Source of the DNA: JACDAN01 sp963801855
Lineage (GTDB): Bacteria; Actinomycetota; Thermoleophilia; Gaiellales; Gaiellaceae
DNA length: 64,000 bases
Assembly: GCA_963801855.1 (NCBI GenBank)
Contig: CAWDGK010000005.1
Coordinates: 248,001-312,000 of the forward strand
Reading direction: 5' to 3'
Positions within the stretch are counted from its first letter, which is position 1; each line of letters opens with the position of its first letter. Positions 40,778-49,433 of the stretch are shown here, in pieces. The notes under the pieces were generated by a model. That model saw only the letters and a list, made by a program, of their open reading frames with translations, was not told the origin of the DNA and made no database searches. Position numbers and translations under genes: made by a program.

Positions 40778-43309
40778 GTGTCTAACCTCGAACCGCTCGG
40801 CGCCGGCCGGATCGAGTCGCGCGACATCGAGGTGGAGCTCCGCTCGAGCTTCCTCGACTACGCGATGAGCGTCATCGTCTCGCGCGCCCTGCCTGACGTG
40901 CGCGACGGGCTCAAGCCGGTGCACCGGCGCGTCCTCTACGGGATGCACGAGTCCGGCATGCAGCCGAACCGGCCGTTCAAGAAATCCGCCCGGATCGTCG
41001 GCGAGGTCATGGGCTCTTACCACCCCCACGGCGACTCGGCGATCTACGACACGCTCGTCCGGCTCGCGCAGCCGTTCTCGATGCGATATCCGCTCGTGGA
41101 CGGCCAGGGCAACTTCGGGAACATCGACGACTACCCCGCGGCAGCCATGCGCTACACGGAGTCGCGGCTCTCGCGCATCGCGACCGAGCTGCTACGCGAC
41201 ATCGACGCGGACACCGTCGACTTCCAGCCGAACTACGACGAGTCGCGGCGCGAGCCGACCGTTCTCCCCTCACGCTTCCCCAACCTGCTCGTCAACGGCT
41301 CCGCCGGCATCGCCGTCGGGATGGCGACGAACATCGCGCCGCACAACCTCACCGAGGTGATCGACGCAGTCGTCGCGCTGATCGACGAGCCGCAGATCGA
41401 CGTCGAGCGGCTCACGCGGCACATCAAGGGCCCCGACTTCCCGACGGGCGGGATCATTCTCGGCCGGGAGGGGATCCGGGAGGCGTACCGCTCCGGCCGG
41501 GGCCGGATCGTCATGCGCGCCCGCGCCCACATCGAGGAGCTGCGCGGCGGCAAGTCCGCGATCATCGTCACCGAGCTTCCCTACGGGGTGAAGAAGGGCG
41601 GCGATGTCGGTGTGATCAAGAAGATCGCCGACCTCGTCAACGACAAGGTGCTGACGGAGATCTCGGATCTCGCCGACCACTCCGACAGGTCGGGCATGCG
41701 CATCCAGATCGAGCTCAAGCGGGACGCCATCCCGCAGGTCGCGCTCAACAAGCTCTTCAAGCACACGGCGCTGCAGTCGACGTTCGGCTTCAACGCCGTC
41801 GCGCTCGTCGACGGCGTCCCGAAGACGCTGTCGCTCCGCGACATGATCCAGCACTACCTCGACTTCCAGCGTGAGGTCATCACCCGCCGGTCGAAGTTCG
41901 AGCTTCGCAAGGCCGAGGCCAGGGCCCACGTGCTCCAGGGCTACCTCATCGCGCTCGACAACCTGGACGCGGTCATCGCCCTGATTCGCGGCTCGGCAGA
42001 CCCGGACGAGGCCCGCGCCGGCCTTCAGCGCGAGTTCGAGCTGAGCGAGATCCAGGCGCAGGCGATTCTCGACCTCCGGCTGCAGCGCCTCACCGGTCTC
42101 GAGCGGAAGCGGATCGAGGACGAGTTCGGCGACCTCCAGGAGCTGATCGCGGAGCTCCGCACGATCCTCGGCGACGAGGCACGGGTCGACGGGCTGATCC
42201 GCGAGGAGATCCTGGAGATCAAGTCGATCTACGCGAGGAACGACGACCGGCGCACGGAGATCATGGCCGCCGAGGGCGAGTTCGAGCTCGAGGATCTCAT
42301 CGCCGAGGAGGACATGGTCATCGCGATCACGCGCTCGGGCTACATCAAGCGCCTACCGGTGACCACCTACCGCGAGCAGCGTCGTGGCGGGATCGGCGTC
42401 ATGGGCATGGATCTGAAGGACGACGACTACATCGAGCATCTCTTCGTCGCCTCGACCCACGACTACCTGCTGTTCTTCACCACCGCCGGCAAGATCTACC
42501 GCCTCAAGGTGCACGAGCTGCCACTCGGTACGCGCCAGGCGAAGGGGCGGGCGATCCCGAACTTCTTGCCGTACCAGCAAGGCGAGACGACCAAGGCGGT
42601 CATCGCCACCCGCGACTTCAGTGAAGCGGAGTATCTCGTCCTCGCAACGAGGGACGGCATCGTCAAGAAGACGCGCTTCAAGGATTACAACACCCCGTTG
42701 AAGGCGGACGGGATCATCGCGATCAACCTGCGCGACAAGGACGAGCTCGTCGGCGTCGTGCATACGGACGGCGACGACGACATTCTCATGGTGTCCTGCA
42801 AGGGCCAGGCGATCCGCTTCCACGAGAAGGAAGCGCGCCCCATGGGCCGCGCGACCGGCGGCGTCCGCGGGATGAGGCTTCGAAAGGGCGACGCGGTGAT
42901 CGAGATCGCCCGGGCCGAGATCAGCTCCGACCTTCTCGTCGTGACCGAGAACGGCTACGGCAAGCGGACGAGAGTCGACGAGTATCCCGTGAAGGGACGC
43001 GGCGGGCTCGGGGTGAAGACGGTGCAGCTGACGGAGGCCAGAGGGCAGCTCGCCGGGGCCCGGGTCGTGCGCGAGGGTTACCAGGTGATGCTGATCTCGA
43101 CGGGCGGCACCGTCATTCGCATGCCCGTCGACGGAATCCGCCGGGCGGGCCGCTCGACCCAGGGAGTGATCGTGATGCGCCTCCGCGAGGGCGAGCGGGT
43201 CTCGGCTCTCGCGCCGGTCGTCGAGTCCGACGATGAAGAGACCGCCGAAGTGGGCGAGGTCATCCTCGAGCCGCCGGCAGGCGAAGCCGTCCCGCCGCCT
43301 GCCGAGTAG
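40778..43309 (+). CDS. gyrA: DNA gyrase subunit A
   Basis: DNA-breaking subunit of gyrase, 843 residues from GTG 40778 (SNLEPLGAGRIESRDIEVEL). Visible are the winged-helix and quinolone-determining region YHPHGDSAIYDTLVRLAQPF with Ser87, the active-site Tyr126 in AAAMRYTESRL, and the C-terminal beta-pinwheel with the GyrA box REQRRGGIGVMG. The tail is acidic and proline-rich. Its frame is continuous with gyrB across 40622-40777. Confidence 0.97.
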   Translation: MSNLEPLGAGRIESRDIEVELRSSFLDYAMSVIVSRALPDVRDGLKPVHRRVLYGMHESGMQPNRPFKKSARIVGEVMGSYHPHGDSAIYDTLVRLAQPFSMRYPLVDGQGNFGNIDDYPAAAMRYTESRLSRIATELLRDIDADTVDFQPNYDESRREPTVLPSRFPNLLVNGSAGIAVGMATNIAPHNLTEVIDAVVALIDEPQIDVERLTRHIKGPDFPTGGIILGREGIREAYRSGRGRIVMRARAHIEELRGGKSAIIVTELPYGVKKGGDVGVIKKIADLVNDKVLTEISDLADHSDRSGMRIQIELKRDAIPQVALNKLFKHTALQSTFGFNAVALVDGVPKTLSLRDMIQHYLDFQREVITRRSKFELRKAEARAHVLQGYLIALDNLDAVIALIRGSADPDEARAGLQREFELSEIQAQAILDLRLQRLTGLERKRIEDEFGDLQELIAELRTILGDEARVDGLIREEILEIKSIYARNDDRRTEIMAAEGEFELEDLIAEEDMVIAITRSGYIKRLPVTTYREQRRGGIGVMGMDLKDDDYIEHLFVASTHDYLLFFTTAGKIYRLKVHELPLGTRQAKGRAIPNFLPYQQGETTKAVIATRDFSEAEYLVLATRDGIVKKTRFKDYNTPLKADGIIAINLRDKDELVGVVHTDGDDDILMVSCKGQAIRFHEKEARPMGRATGGVRGMRLRKGDAVIEIARAEISSDLLVVTENGYGKRTRVDEYPVKGRGGLGVKTVQLTEARGQLAGARVVREGYQVMLISTGGTVIRMPVDGIRRAGRSTQGVIVMRLREGERVSALAPVVESDDEETAEVGEVILEPPAGEAVPPPAE

Positions 43310-43392
43310 ATTTTCCCCGCTCAGCGCGACAGTTTTGCGCGGATTTGAGCCGGTTCACCCTAGCCAAGCCCCACTTTTCGCGGTATATATCT

Positions 43393-43418
43393 CGATCGGG
43401 GTCAAAAACCTGATCGAA
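43393..43418. promoter_or_regulatory. imperfect palindrome upstream of the MerR-like gene
   Basis: TCGATCGGGGT-caaaa-ACCTGATCGA is an inverted repeat (arms pair except for one extra/mismatched base each) located between gyrA and the MerR-like regulator, a few bases after TATATAT (-10-like). It may be an autoregulatory operator. There is no T tract, so a terminator is less likely. Confidence 0.4.
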
Positions 43419-43430
43419 CGAAGGTGTCGT

Positions 43431-43748
43431 ATGTCTCCAAGCACACAAGCTGACCTGCTCGAGCCCATCAACCTCGCCGAGCATCTCGGCAAGGTCGAGC
43501 TCTACCTGGGCCAGGTCTGCCAGATGGCCGGCATCTCGAAGATGCAGCTCGACTACTGGACGAACAAGGCGCAGATCCCGACCAAGGGTCGCAAGCAGCG
43601 GATCTACGACATGGACGCGGTCGAGACCGTGATGCTGATCAAGCAGGCCAAGGACATGGGGCTCAATCTCGGCGCCGCGATCGAGGCGGCTCGCCGCTTT
43701 CGCGAGCGGCAGCATTCCGAAGCACCCTCCGCCGCCAAGCCCTCCTAG
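43431..43748 (+). CDS. MerR-type helix-turn-helix transcriptional regulator
   Basis: A 105-residue protein with a MerR-like winged helix: VCQMAGISKMQLDYWTNKAQIPT, KQRIYDMDAVETVMLIKQAKDMGLNL, and AAIEAARRFRERQ. There is no effector domain or metal-binding Cys pair after the DNA-binding domain, so it may be a stand-alone DNA binder. ATG start at 43431. Its target is unknown; the palindrome just upstream is a candidate site. The stop overlaps the convergent galT-like stop (CTAG). Confidence 0.85.
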   Translation: MSPSTQADLLEPINLAEHLGKVELYLGQVCQMAGISKMQLDYWTNKAQIPTKGRKQRIYDMDAVETVMLIKQAKDMGLNLGAAIEAARRFRERQHSEAPSAAKPS

Positions 43749-44548
43749 CCTCTGAGCTTCTCCGCTGCCTGCTCGGGTGGCACCGCGTTGACATAGAGCC
43801 CTGCCCCGAGCTCGACTCCCGCGAGCGCGGTGAGACGCGGGACGAAGTGCAGATGCTCGGGCTCGGTGGCGTGGAGCCAGGCGTTCCACGCGAACGGGCC
43901 CTCGGCCGTGCGAACTCGGACGACGAGGTCTCTCAGTGCGCCGAGCAGGTCGGCGAGCGCCCCTCCCAGCACGAGGCTCTCGTACGGCGAGGCTCCGGCA
44001 TGGTGGACGACTGCGACGGCGCCGTTCCGCTCGAGGACGCGCAGGTCGTCGTGCCTGAGCAGCTCGTCCAGCGCGCTGCGGCTCTCTGCAGCGACGGGCG
44101 GAGGAACCCGCTCCAGCACGACGAGTTGCGAATGGCTGTGGGGGAGGCTCGACCCTGCGAGCCGTCCTTCGTTGAGCAACGCGTGCACATAGGCGAACCC
44201 GTCGGCCGCGGCTGCCTCGATCCGGTGCAGCCAAGCTTCGGCGACCGACTCGATCTGGGTGTCGCCGAGGTCTGCGAAAGAGCGGACGTGATCGGGAGAG
44301 TGGACGACGACCTCTTGGCGCTCGAACGCCGGATAGAGGTTCGGAACGACCCGGACCCGCCACGGATCGCCGATCCTGAGTGTCTCGGGTGGCGTGCGGT
44401 CCTCGCGGCCGGCACAGAAGGGACAACGCTCGAGCTCCTCGGTCGTTGCCTCCTCCGGCGGCGGTAGCCACGCTCCAGGGCGAGCTCCGCGTCCGGGCGC
44501 GAACACGACACCTCGCCCCGTCAGCGGGTCTTCGCGGAACTCGCTCAG
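43745..44548 (-). CDS. galactose-1-phosphate uridylyltransferase-like HIT-superfamily protein, probable CTG start
   Basis: GalT-like: RCPFCAGREDRTP (zinc/N-terminal motif), WRVRVVPNLYPAF, GSSLPHSHSQLVVLERVP with the HxHxQ nucleotidyl-transfer motif, and HLHFVPRL near the end. The family transfers UMP between sugar 1-phosphates; some members are ADP-sugar or other nucleotidyltransferases. The usual N-terminus (SEFREDPLTGRGVVFAPGR) requires CTG 44548, which overlaps the upstream stop as CTGA. The first conventional start, GTG 44506, would cut into this motif. 267 residues with the CTG start. Confidence 0.83.
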   Translation of the reverse strand: MSEFREDPLTGRGVVFAPGRGARPGAWLPPPEEATTEELERCPFCAGREDRTPPETLRIGDPWRVRVVPNLYPAFERQEVVVHSPDHVRSFADLGDTQIESVAEAWLHRIEAAAADGFAYVHALLNEGRLAGSSLPHSHSQLVVLERVPPPVAAESRSALDELLRHDDLRVLERNGAVAVVHHAGASPYESLVLGGALADLLGALRDLVVRVRTAEGPFAWNAWLHATEPEHLHFVPRLTALAGVELGAGLYVNAVPPEQAAEKLRG

Positions 44549-45315
44549 TTCGAGTTGTCGCCCGAGCGAGACTCGATGAACGGCTTGAAGAGCTCGATCG
44601 GCAGCGGAAGGATGATCGTCGACGAGCGCTCCGAGCTGATCTCGAGCATCGTCTGGAGAAAGCGGAGCTGCAGGGACATCGGGTTCTCGGCGAGCACGAG
44701 CGCCGCGTTCTTCAGCTGCTCGGAGGCCTGGAACTCGCCCTCGGCTGCGATGACCTTGGCGCGGCGCTCTCGCTCGGCCTCGGCCTGGCGCGCCATCGCG
44801 CGCTGCATCCCGCCCGGGATCTCGACGTCCTTGACCTCGACGATCGACACCTTGACGCCCCAGGGCGAAGTCGACTCGTCGATGATCCGCTGCAGGATCT
44901 CGTTGATCTTGTCCCGCTCGGACAGGAGCTCGTCGAGCATGTGCTGGCCGAGAACGCTCCGCAACGTGGTCTGCGAGATCTGTGACGTCGCGACCATGAA
45001 GTTCTCGATCTGGACGATCGCCTTCTCGGGATCGATGATCCGGAAATAGGCGACGGCGTTCACGCGGACCGGGACGTTGTCCTTCGTGATCACCTCCTGC
45101 GGCGGCACGTTCAGCGTCACCGTTCGCAGGTCGACCCGGACCATCTTGTCGATGATCGGGATCAGCAGGAAGAGCCCAGGGCCCTTGGGCGGAGATTTCA
45201 GCCGGCCGAGCCGGAAGATGACGCCCCGCTCGTACTCGCGCGCGACTCGAACCGAGGCCGACAGCAGCAGGATGAGGAGGACTGCGACGACGGCAAGAGC
45301 GATGAGCGCTTCCAC
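44545..45315 (-). CDS. SPFH/band 7 protein (stomatin/slipin type)
   Basis: A 256-residue protein with one N-terminal membrane helix (3-22), VAREYERGVIFRLGRLKSPP, and the SPFH domain VDLRTVTLNVPPQEVITKDNVPVRVNAVAYFRI, then a coiled coil (RQAEAERERRAKVIAAEGEF). Prokaryotic stomatins organise membrane microdomains and are usually paired with an NfeD protease, as here (nine bases upstream). Confidence 0.93.
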   Translation of the reverse strand: MEALIALAVVAVLLILLLSASVRVAREYERGVIFRLGRLKSPPKGPGLFLLIPIIDKMVRVDLRTVTLNVPPQEVITKDNVPVRVNAVAYFRIIDPEKAIVQIENFMVATSQISQTTLRSVLGQHMLDELLSERDKINEILQRIIDESTSPWGVKVSIVEVKDVEIPGGMQRAMARQAEAERERRAKVIAAEGEFQASEQLKNAALVLAENPMSLQLRFLQTMLEISSERSSTIILPLPIELFKPFIESRSGDNSN

Positions 45316-45324
45316 AGCCGAATC

Positions 45325-46620
45325 CTATGCGGGTCCCACGGTCAGCGTCAGCGCGTCGTCGAGAGCCTCGATCCGGACACGCGAGCCGGCCTCCAGGGGA
45401 TCGCCCATCGTCTTCGCGCGCCAGAGCTCACCGTGGACGAACACCAACCCCACCGGATCGACAGCCTGGCGAACGACGCCGAACTGGCCGACCAGCTCCT
45501 CCTGGCCCGTGACGACCTCCGCCCGCCGCACCTGGACGAGCTTGGCGATCACGAGCCCGGACATCAGCGCCATGGTGGCGCCCATCGCGAGGGCGACCGA
45601 AAGCGACACCTGGTACGACTCGCCGGCCGGGTCGAAGAGCATCAGCGAGCCGATGACGAACGCAACGGCGCCGGCCAGGGCGAGCGCACCGTGGCTCGTG
45701 ACGAAGAACTCCGCCACGAAGAAACCGGCGGCGAGGAGCATGAGGAGAACCCCGGCCCAGCTCACCGGGAGAATCTGAAGGCCGAAGAGGCCGATGACGA
45801 GCGAGATCGCGCCGACCGTGCCAGGGAGGATCAGACCGGGGTTCCAGAGCTCGATCGTGAGTCCCAGGACGCCGAGCGACATCAGGATCACGATCAGATT
45901 CGGGTCGATCAGCGTGTCGAGGACCTGCTTCCAGAACGACATCTCGACCTCGTCGATCTTCGCGCCCGCGGTGTTCAGCATCAGCATCTTCGGCTTGGTC
46001 TCCTGCCCGTCGATCTGCTCGAGGAGCGTCGGGAGGTCGGGGGCGATCTCGTCGATGACGTTTCGCTCGAGGGCCTGGCGGGCGGTGAGGCTCGTGCCCT
46101 CTCGGACGGTCTCGTCGGCCCAGGTCTCGTCCCGCTCGTGCTCGCGCATCAGCGCCTTGAGCGATGCGACAGCGTCGTTCACGACCTTGTTCCGAAGATC
46201 CTTCTGGATGTCCTCGCCGCCGACGCTGATCGGGGTGGAAGAGCCCATGTTCGTCTGGGGCGCCATCGCGAGCAAGTCGGAGGCCTGGCTGATCCAGACG
46301 CCGGCGGACGCGGCGCGGGCACCCTCGGGCGAGACGTAGACGATCACCGGTATCTCGGAGGCGAGCTCGGCCTCGTAGATGTCCTTCATCGAGCTCGCGA
46401 GGCCGCCCGGAGTGTCCAGGAGGATGACGACGGCCTGGTAGTTCTCCTCATTGGCCCGCTCGATCTGGTCGATGACGTAGTCAGCCGTGACCGGATTGAC
46501 GTCGTTGTCGAACTCGACGGCGAGGACGCGGGGCGGTGAAGGAGCCGCAAGAGCGACCGAAGGAACGAGCAGTGCGACGGCCAAAGCGGTCAAAACTGCC
46601 CGCAGAACGCGGCTTTTCAC
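45325..46620 (-). CDS. nfeD: NfeD-family membrane serine protease (stomatin operon partner)
   Basis: A 431-residue protein with a signal sequence (about 1-25), a ClpP-like protease domain with LLDTPGGLASSM and catalytic Ser in ARAASAGVWIS, then four membrane helices and a C-terminal OB-fold (GQFGVVRQAVDPVGLVFVHGELW). 1510-N/NfeD proteases cleave stomatin in archaea. Forms an operon with the SPFH gene. Divergent from the amidase gene across 65 bases. Confidence 0.92.
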   Translation of the reverse strand: MKSRVLRAVLTALAVALLVPSVALAAPSPPRVLAVEFDNDVNPVTADYVIDQIERANEENYQAVVILLDTPGGLASSMKDIYEAELASEIPVIVYVSPEGARAASAGVWISQASDLLAMAPQTNMGSSTPISVGGEDIQKDLRNKVVNDAVASLKALMREHERDETWADETVREGTSLTARQALERNVIDEIAPDLPTLLEQIDGQETKPKMLMLNTAGAKIDEVEMSFWKQVLDTLIDPNLIVILMSLGVLGLTIELWNPGLILPGTVGAISLVIGLFGLQILPVSWAGVLLMLLAAGFFVAEFFVTSHGALALAGAVAFVIGSLMLFDPAGESYQVSLSVALAMGATMALMSGLVIAKLVQVRRAEVVTGQEELVGQFGVVRQAVDPVGLVFVHGELWRAKTMGDPLEAGSRVRIEALDDALTLTVGPA

Positions 46621-46685
46621 GGTGTAAAGATGCTATCAAGAGCCTTGCGACAACCCGCCGCCGCTGCGACCCTAGTCCGGGGTCG

Positions 46686-48758
46686 ATGAAGTTCCTTGCC
46701 GCCACACTCGTTGCGCTCTGCCTCCCGGCCGCCGCCTGGGCAGACCCAACCCTCGTCACGCGTGAGCTTCCGGTCGGGGGCCAACGAGCTCTTGCCGCGA
46801 GCGCGGTGCCTCAGCGCTTCAATCTTCTCGGGCTCCACTGGAAGGGCAGCGGGAGCGTTCGATTTCGCGTTCGCGGCGACCGGGGCTGGAGCCGCTGGCG
46901 CGCTGCCGAGGCCGAGCCCGAGGATCTGCCGGACCGAGGGACTGAGGAATCCCGCCGGGCTGGTGGGTGGCGGATCGGCAGCCCGTGGTGGACGGGAACC
47001 GCGAACCGCCTCGAGGTGAGAGTGCGAGGCCGTGTGGCTCGGCTGCGGGCGCACTATGTCTGGAGCCCCGAGGGGACGTCGCCCGAACGCACGCTCCAGA
47101 TGGCTGGTGCGCCGACGATCATCACCCGGAAGGCCTGGGGCGCGAACGAGGGGATCAGGCGGAAGAAGAGCCCCGAGTACGCGAAGACCGTGGCGGCTGC
47201 GATCGTGCACCACACGGCCGGAGCCGGGCCCGTGACGCCCGCGCAGTCCGCTGCCATCGTCCGAGGCGTCTACACCTACCACGTGAAGGGCAACGGCTGG
47301 GACGACGTGGGCTACAACTTTCTCGTCGACCGTTTCGGCCAAGTCTTCGAGGGCCGTCACGGCGGAATCGAGCGGAACGTCGTCGGCGCGCACGCCGAGG
47401 GGTTCAACACCGGGTCGGTTGGAATTGCCCTCCTGGGGAGCTACAACGGCGCGCCGCCCACTGCGGCGGCCCGTGACGCGTTGATCCGCCTCATTTCGTG
47501 GCGGATGGACGTCGCGCACGCCGACCCGGCCTCGCCGGCGTTGCTCGTCTCGAAGGGCAATCCGAAGTACCGCAAGGGAGTCCCGCTCTGGCTCCGTGCC
47601 GTCTCGGGGCACCGGGACACCGGGTACACGAGCTGTCCCGGAGGCCGGCTGTACGGCGACCTGGGTGGGCTCGCCAGGGCCGCGGCGGGGCTCGGGCTTC
47701 CAAAGCTGTACACGCCAGAGGTCGAGGGCGGGCTGGGCCAGTTCGTCAGCTTCTCCGGGCGCCTCTCGGCACCACTTCCCTGGACTGTCACCGTGTCGGA
47801 CTCGACCGGCAAGGCCGTCGCGACCGGCTCCGGCTTCGGAACCGCTGTCCAGTGGACCTGGGATGCGCGGTTCGCCTCTCTCCCCGGCTACCGCTGGCGC
47901 ATTGCCGCCGGGCCAACCGTCAGGCCTGCGTCCGGCACGCTCGGCAGCGCGGCCGCGCCGGCGGTCATCGAAGGGGTGGCCGCGGAGCCCGCTGGATTCA
48001 CGCCGAACGGCGACGGGCGCACCGACTCGACGGTGATCGCGTACGAGCTGAGCGCGCCCGCGACGGTTCGCGTCGACCTCCAGACGGAGCAGGGAGGGCC
48101 GCTTGCCACTCTCCACGCCGGCTCGAAGCCCGTCGGCCGGAACACGTTCGCCTGGAACGGGGCCGGGTATCCCGACGGCCGGTACAGGATCGCGGTCTCT
48201 GCGCGTGGCGCTCGCGGGAAGGAAGTGACGGCGACTGCCCAGGTCGTCCTGAGCCGGACGCTTTCGGGCTTCGGCGTCGTCCCGGCGGCGATCTCTCCGA
48301 ACGGCGACGGCCGATCGGATTCGCTCACCGCCTCGTTCGGCCTCTCGGTCTCGGCACTCGCGCGGCTGACCGTACGGCGCGGGACGACCGACGTCGCATC
48401 GGTGTTCGACGCCCTGGTGCCTGCAGGCCCGCAGGCTCTGAGCTGGGCCGGCGCCGTGCGCGACGGGACGTACGCCGTCGCGCTGACGGTCACCGACTCG
48501 ACGGGCCCGGTCACGCAGCTCATCCCTGTCCGCGTCGACCGGGTGGCGCCGGTGCTCAAGATCGTGAACAAGCGGCCCCTGCGCGTCTCGCTGTCGGAGC
48601 CCGCGCGAGTGACCTTCGTCGCAGATGGTGTGGCAACGACGATCTCGCGGCCACGGGCCGGCATCTTCACCGTGATCCTCGACCGTCCGTTCACGCGGCT
48701 CGAGGCCTTCGCCGAGGATGCGGCGGCGAACGTCGGCCCTCGCACCCGTCTCCGCTAG
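46686..48758 (+). CDS. secreted PGRP-type N-acetylmuramoyl-L-alanine amidase with C-terminal FlgD-like repeats
   Basis: Signal peptide 1-19 (FLAATLVALCLPAAAWA), a beta-rich N-terminal domain, then the amidase_2/PGRP domain with TRKAWGANEGIRR, AAIVHHTAGAG (zinc His), YHVKGNGWDDVGYNFLVDRFG, EGFNTGSVGIALLGSY and SGHRDTGYTSCPGG (zinc His and Cys). The C-terminal third contains two repeats each opening with a PNGDGRTDS/PNGDGRSDS motif, typical of FlgD-like Ig modules. It would cleave or bind cell-wall peptidoglycan. ATG at 46686. The stop abuts the short inverted-repeat element. Confidence 0.9.
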   Translation: MKFLAATLVALCLPAAAWADPTLVTRELPVGGQRALAASAVPQRFNLLGLHWKGSGSVRFRVRGDRGWSRWRAAEAEPEDLPDRGTEESRRAGGWRIGSPWWTGTANRLEVRVRGRVARLRAHYVWSPEGTSPERTLQMAGAPTIITRKAWGANEGIRRKKSPEYAKTVAAAIVHHTAGAGPVTPAQSAAIVRGVYTYHVKGNGWDDVGYNFLVDRFGQVFEGRHGGIERNVVGAHAEGFNTGSVGIALLGSYNGAPPTAAARDALIRLISWRMDVAHADPASPALLVSKGNPKYRKGVPLWLRAVSGHRDTGYTSCPGGRLYGDLGGLARAAAGLGLPKLYTPEVEGGLGQFVSFSGRLSAPLPWTVTVSDSTGKAVATGSGFGTAVQWTWDARFASLPGYRWRIAAGPTVRPASGTLGSAAAPAVIEGVAAEPAGFTPNGDGRTDSTVIAYELSAPATVRVDLQTEQGGPLATLHAGSKPVGRNTFAWNGAGYPDGRYRIAVSARGARGKEVTATAQVVLSRTLSGFGVVPAAISPNGDGRSDSLTASFGLSVSALARLTVRRGTTDVASVFDALVPAGPQALSWAGAVRDGTYAVALTVTDSTGPVTQLIPVRVDRVAPVLKIVNKRPLRVSLSEPARVTFVADGVATTISRPRAGIFTVILDRPFTRLEAFAEDAAANVGPRTRLR

Positions 48759-48760
48759 TA

Positions 48761-48833
48761 GGAGGGTTTGGCGAAATATCGGCCTGTGCTGCCAGGCCAC
48801 CCTGGCAACGAGCGTTACTCCGCCAAACCCTCC
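48761..48833. repeat. MITE-like inverted-repeat element, short copy
   Basis: 73 bases bounded by perfect 13-bp inverted repeats GGAGGGTTTGGCG (48761-48773) and CGCCAAACCCTCC (48821-48833), with an inner hairpin GGCCTG-tgctgc-CAGGCC. Its ends match the long copy at 10774-10936 in reverse orientation. It lies between two convergent genes, starting two bases after the amidase stop and supplying the last codons and TAA of birA. It could also act as a bidirectional terminator. Confidence 0.7.
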
Positions 48834-49376
48834 CCGACCCAGCGGTCGTAGCGGCGCTCCAGCTGCAGCAGGATCGCGGCTAGCAGTTGCGCACGCTCGA
48901 CAGGTGCGCCGAGCTCGGCGAGGAGTGAGGTGGGGTCTCGGTCGACGCCCCGGGGGAGATCCTTCGCGGCGACGTTCACGTTGATCCCGATCCCGAGGAC
49001 GACGCGGCCGTCGTGGGCCTCGGCCAGGATCCCGGCGAGCTTGCGGCCGCTGGACGAGGAGATCGTTCGGCAGCTTGATCTCCGGGCTCAGACCGGTGAC
49101 GCGCTGGATGCCCTCGGCAGTCGCACGGCCCGCCAGGATCGAGAGCTCGGGCAGTCGCGGGGTCTCGACGGCGGGCCGCAGGTTGAGCGAGAAGAGCAGG
49201 CTCGTACCGGGCTCGGCAAACCAGCGCCGGCCGAGGCGACCCCGCCCCGCGGTCTGCTCGTCCGCCGCGACGACCGCGCCCTCGGGGGCATCGGCGGAGA
49301 GCTCCCGCTGCGTGGACTCGACCTGCTTCAGAAACGTGTACGGACGCCCGAAACGGCCCTCCAGAAGCGGCTCCAC
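48815..49376 (-). CDS. birA: biotin-[acetyl-CoA carboxylase] ligase (no HTH domain), one-base frame shift
   Basis: It attaches biotin to BCCP and other carboxylase carrier proteins. Starting frame: FLKQVESTQRELSADAPEG, VVAADEQTAGRGRLGRRWFAEPG, SLLFSLNLRP and IKLPNDLLV. One extra base near 49051 shifts the frame; it continues SGRKLAGILAEAHDGRVVLGIGINVN and ends YDRWVGEGLAE. The last codons and the TAA lie inside the inverted-repeat element. GTG 49376 is chosen; GTG 49433, within a CACGTG shared with the divergent fabZ start, is the alternative. Confidence 0.85.
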
Positions 49377-49433
49377 GCGCGCGGGGCTCAGCGAATCGCG
49401 GGCAACCTCTCCACCACTAGACTCATCCCGCAC

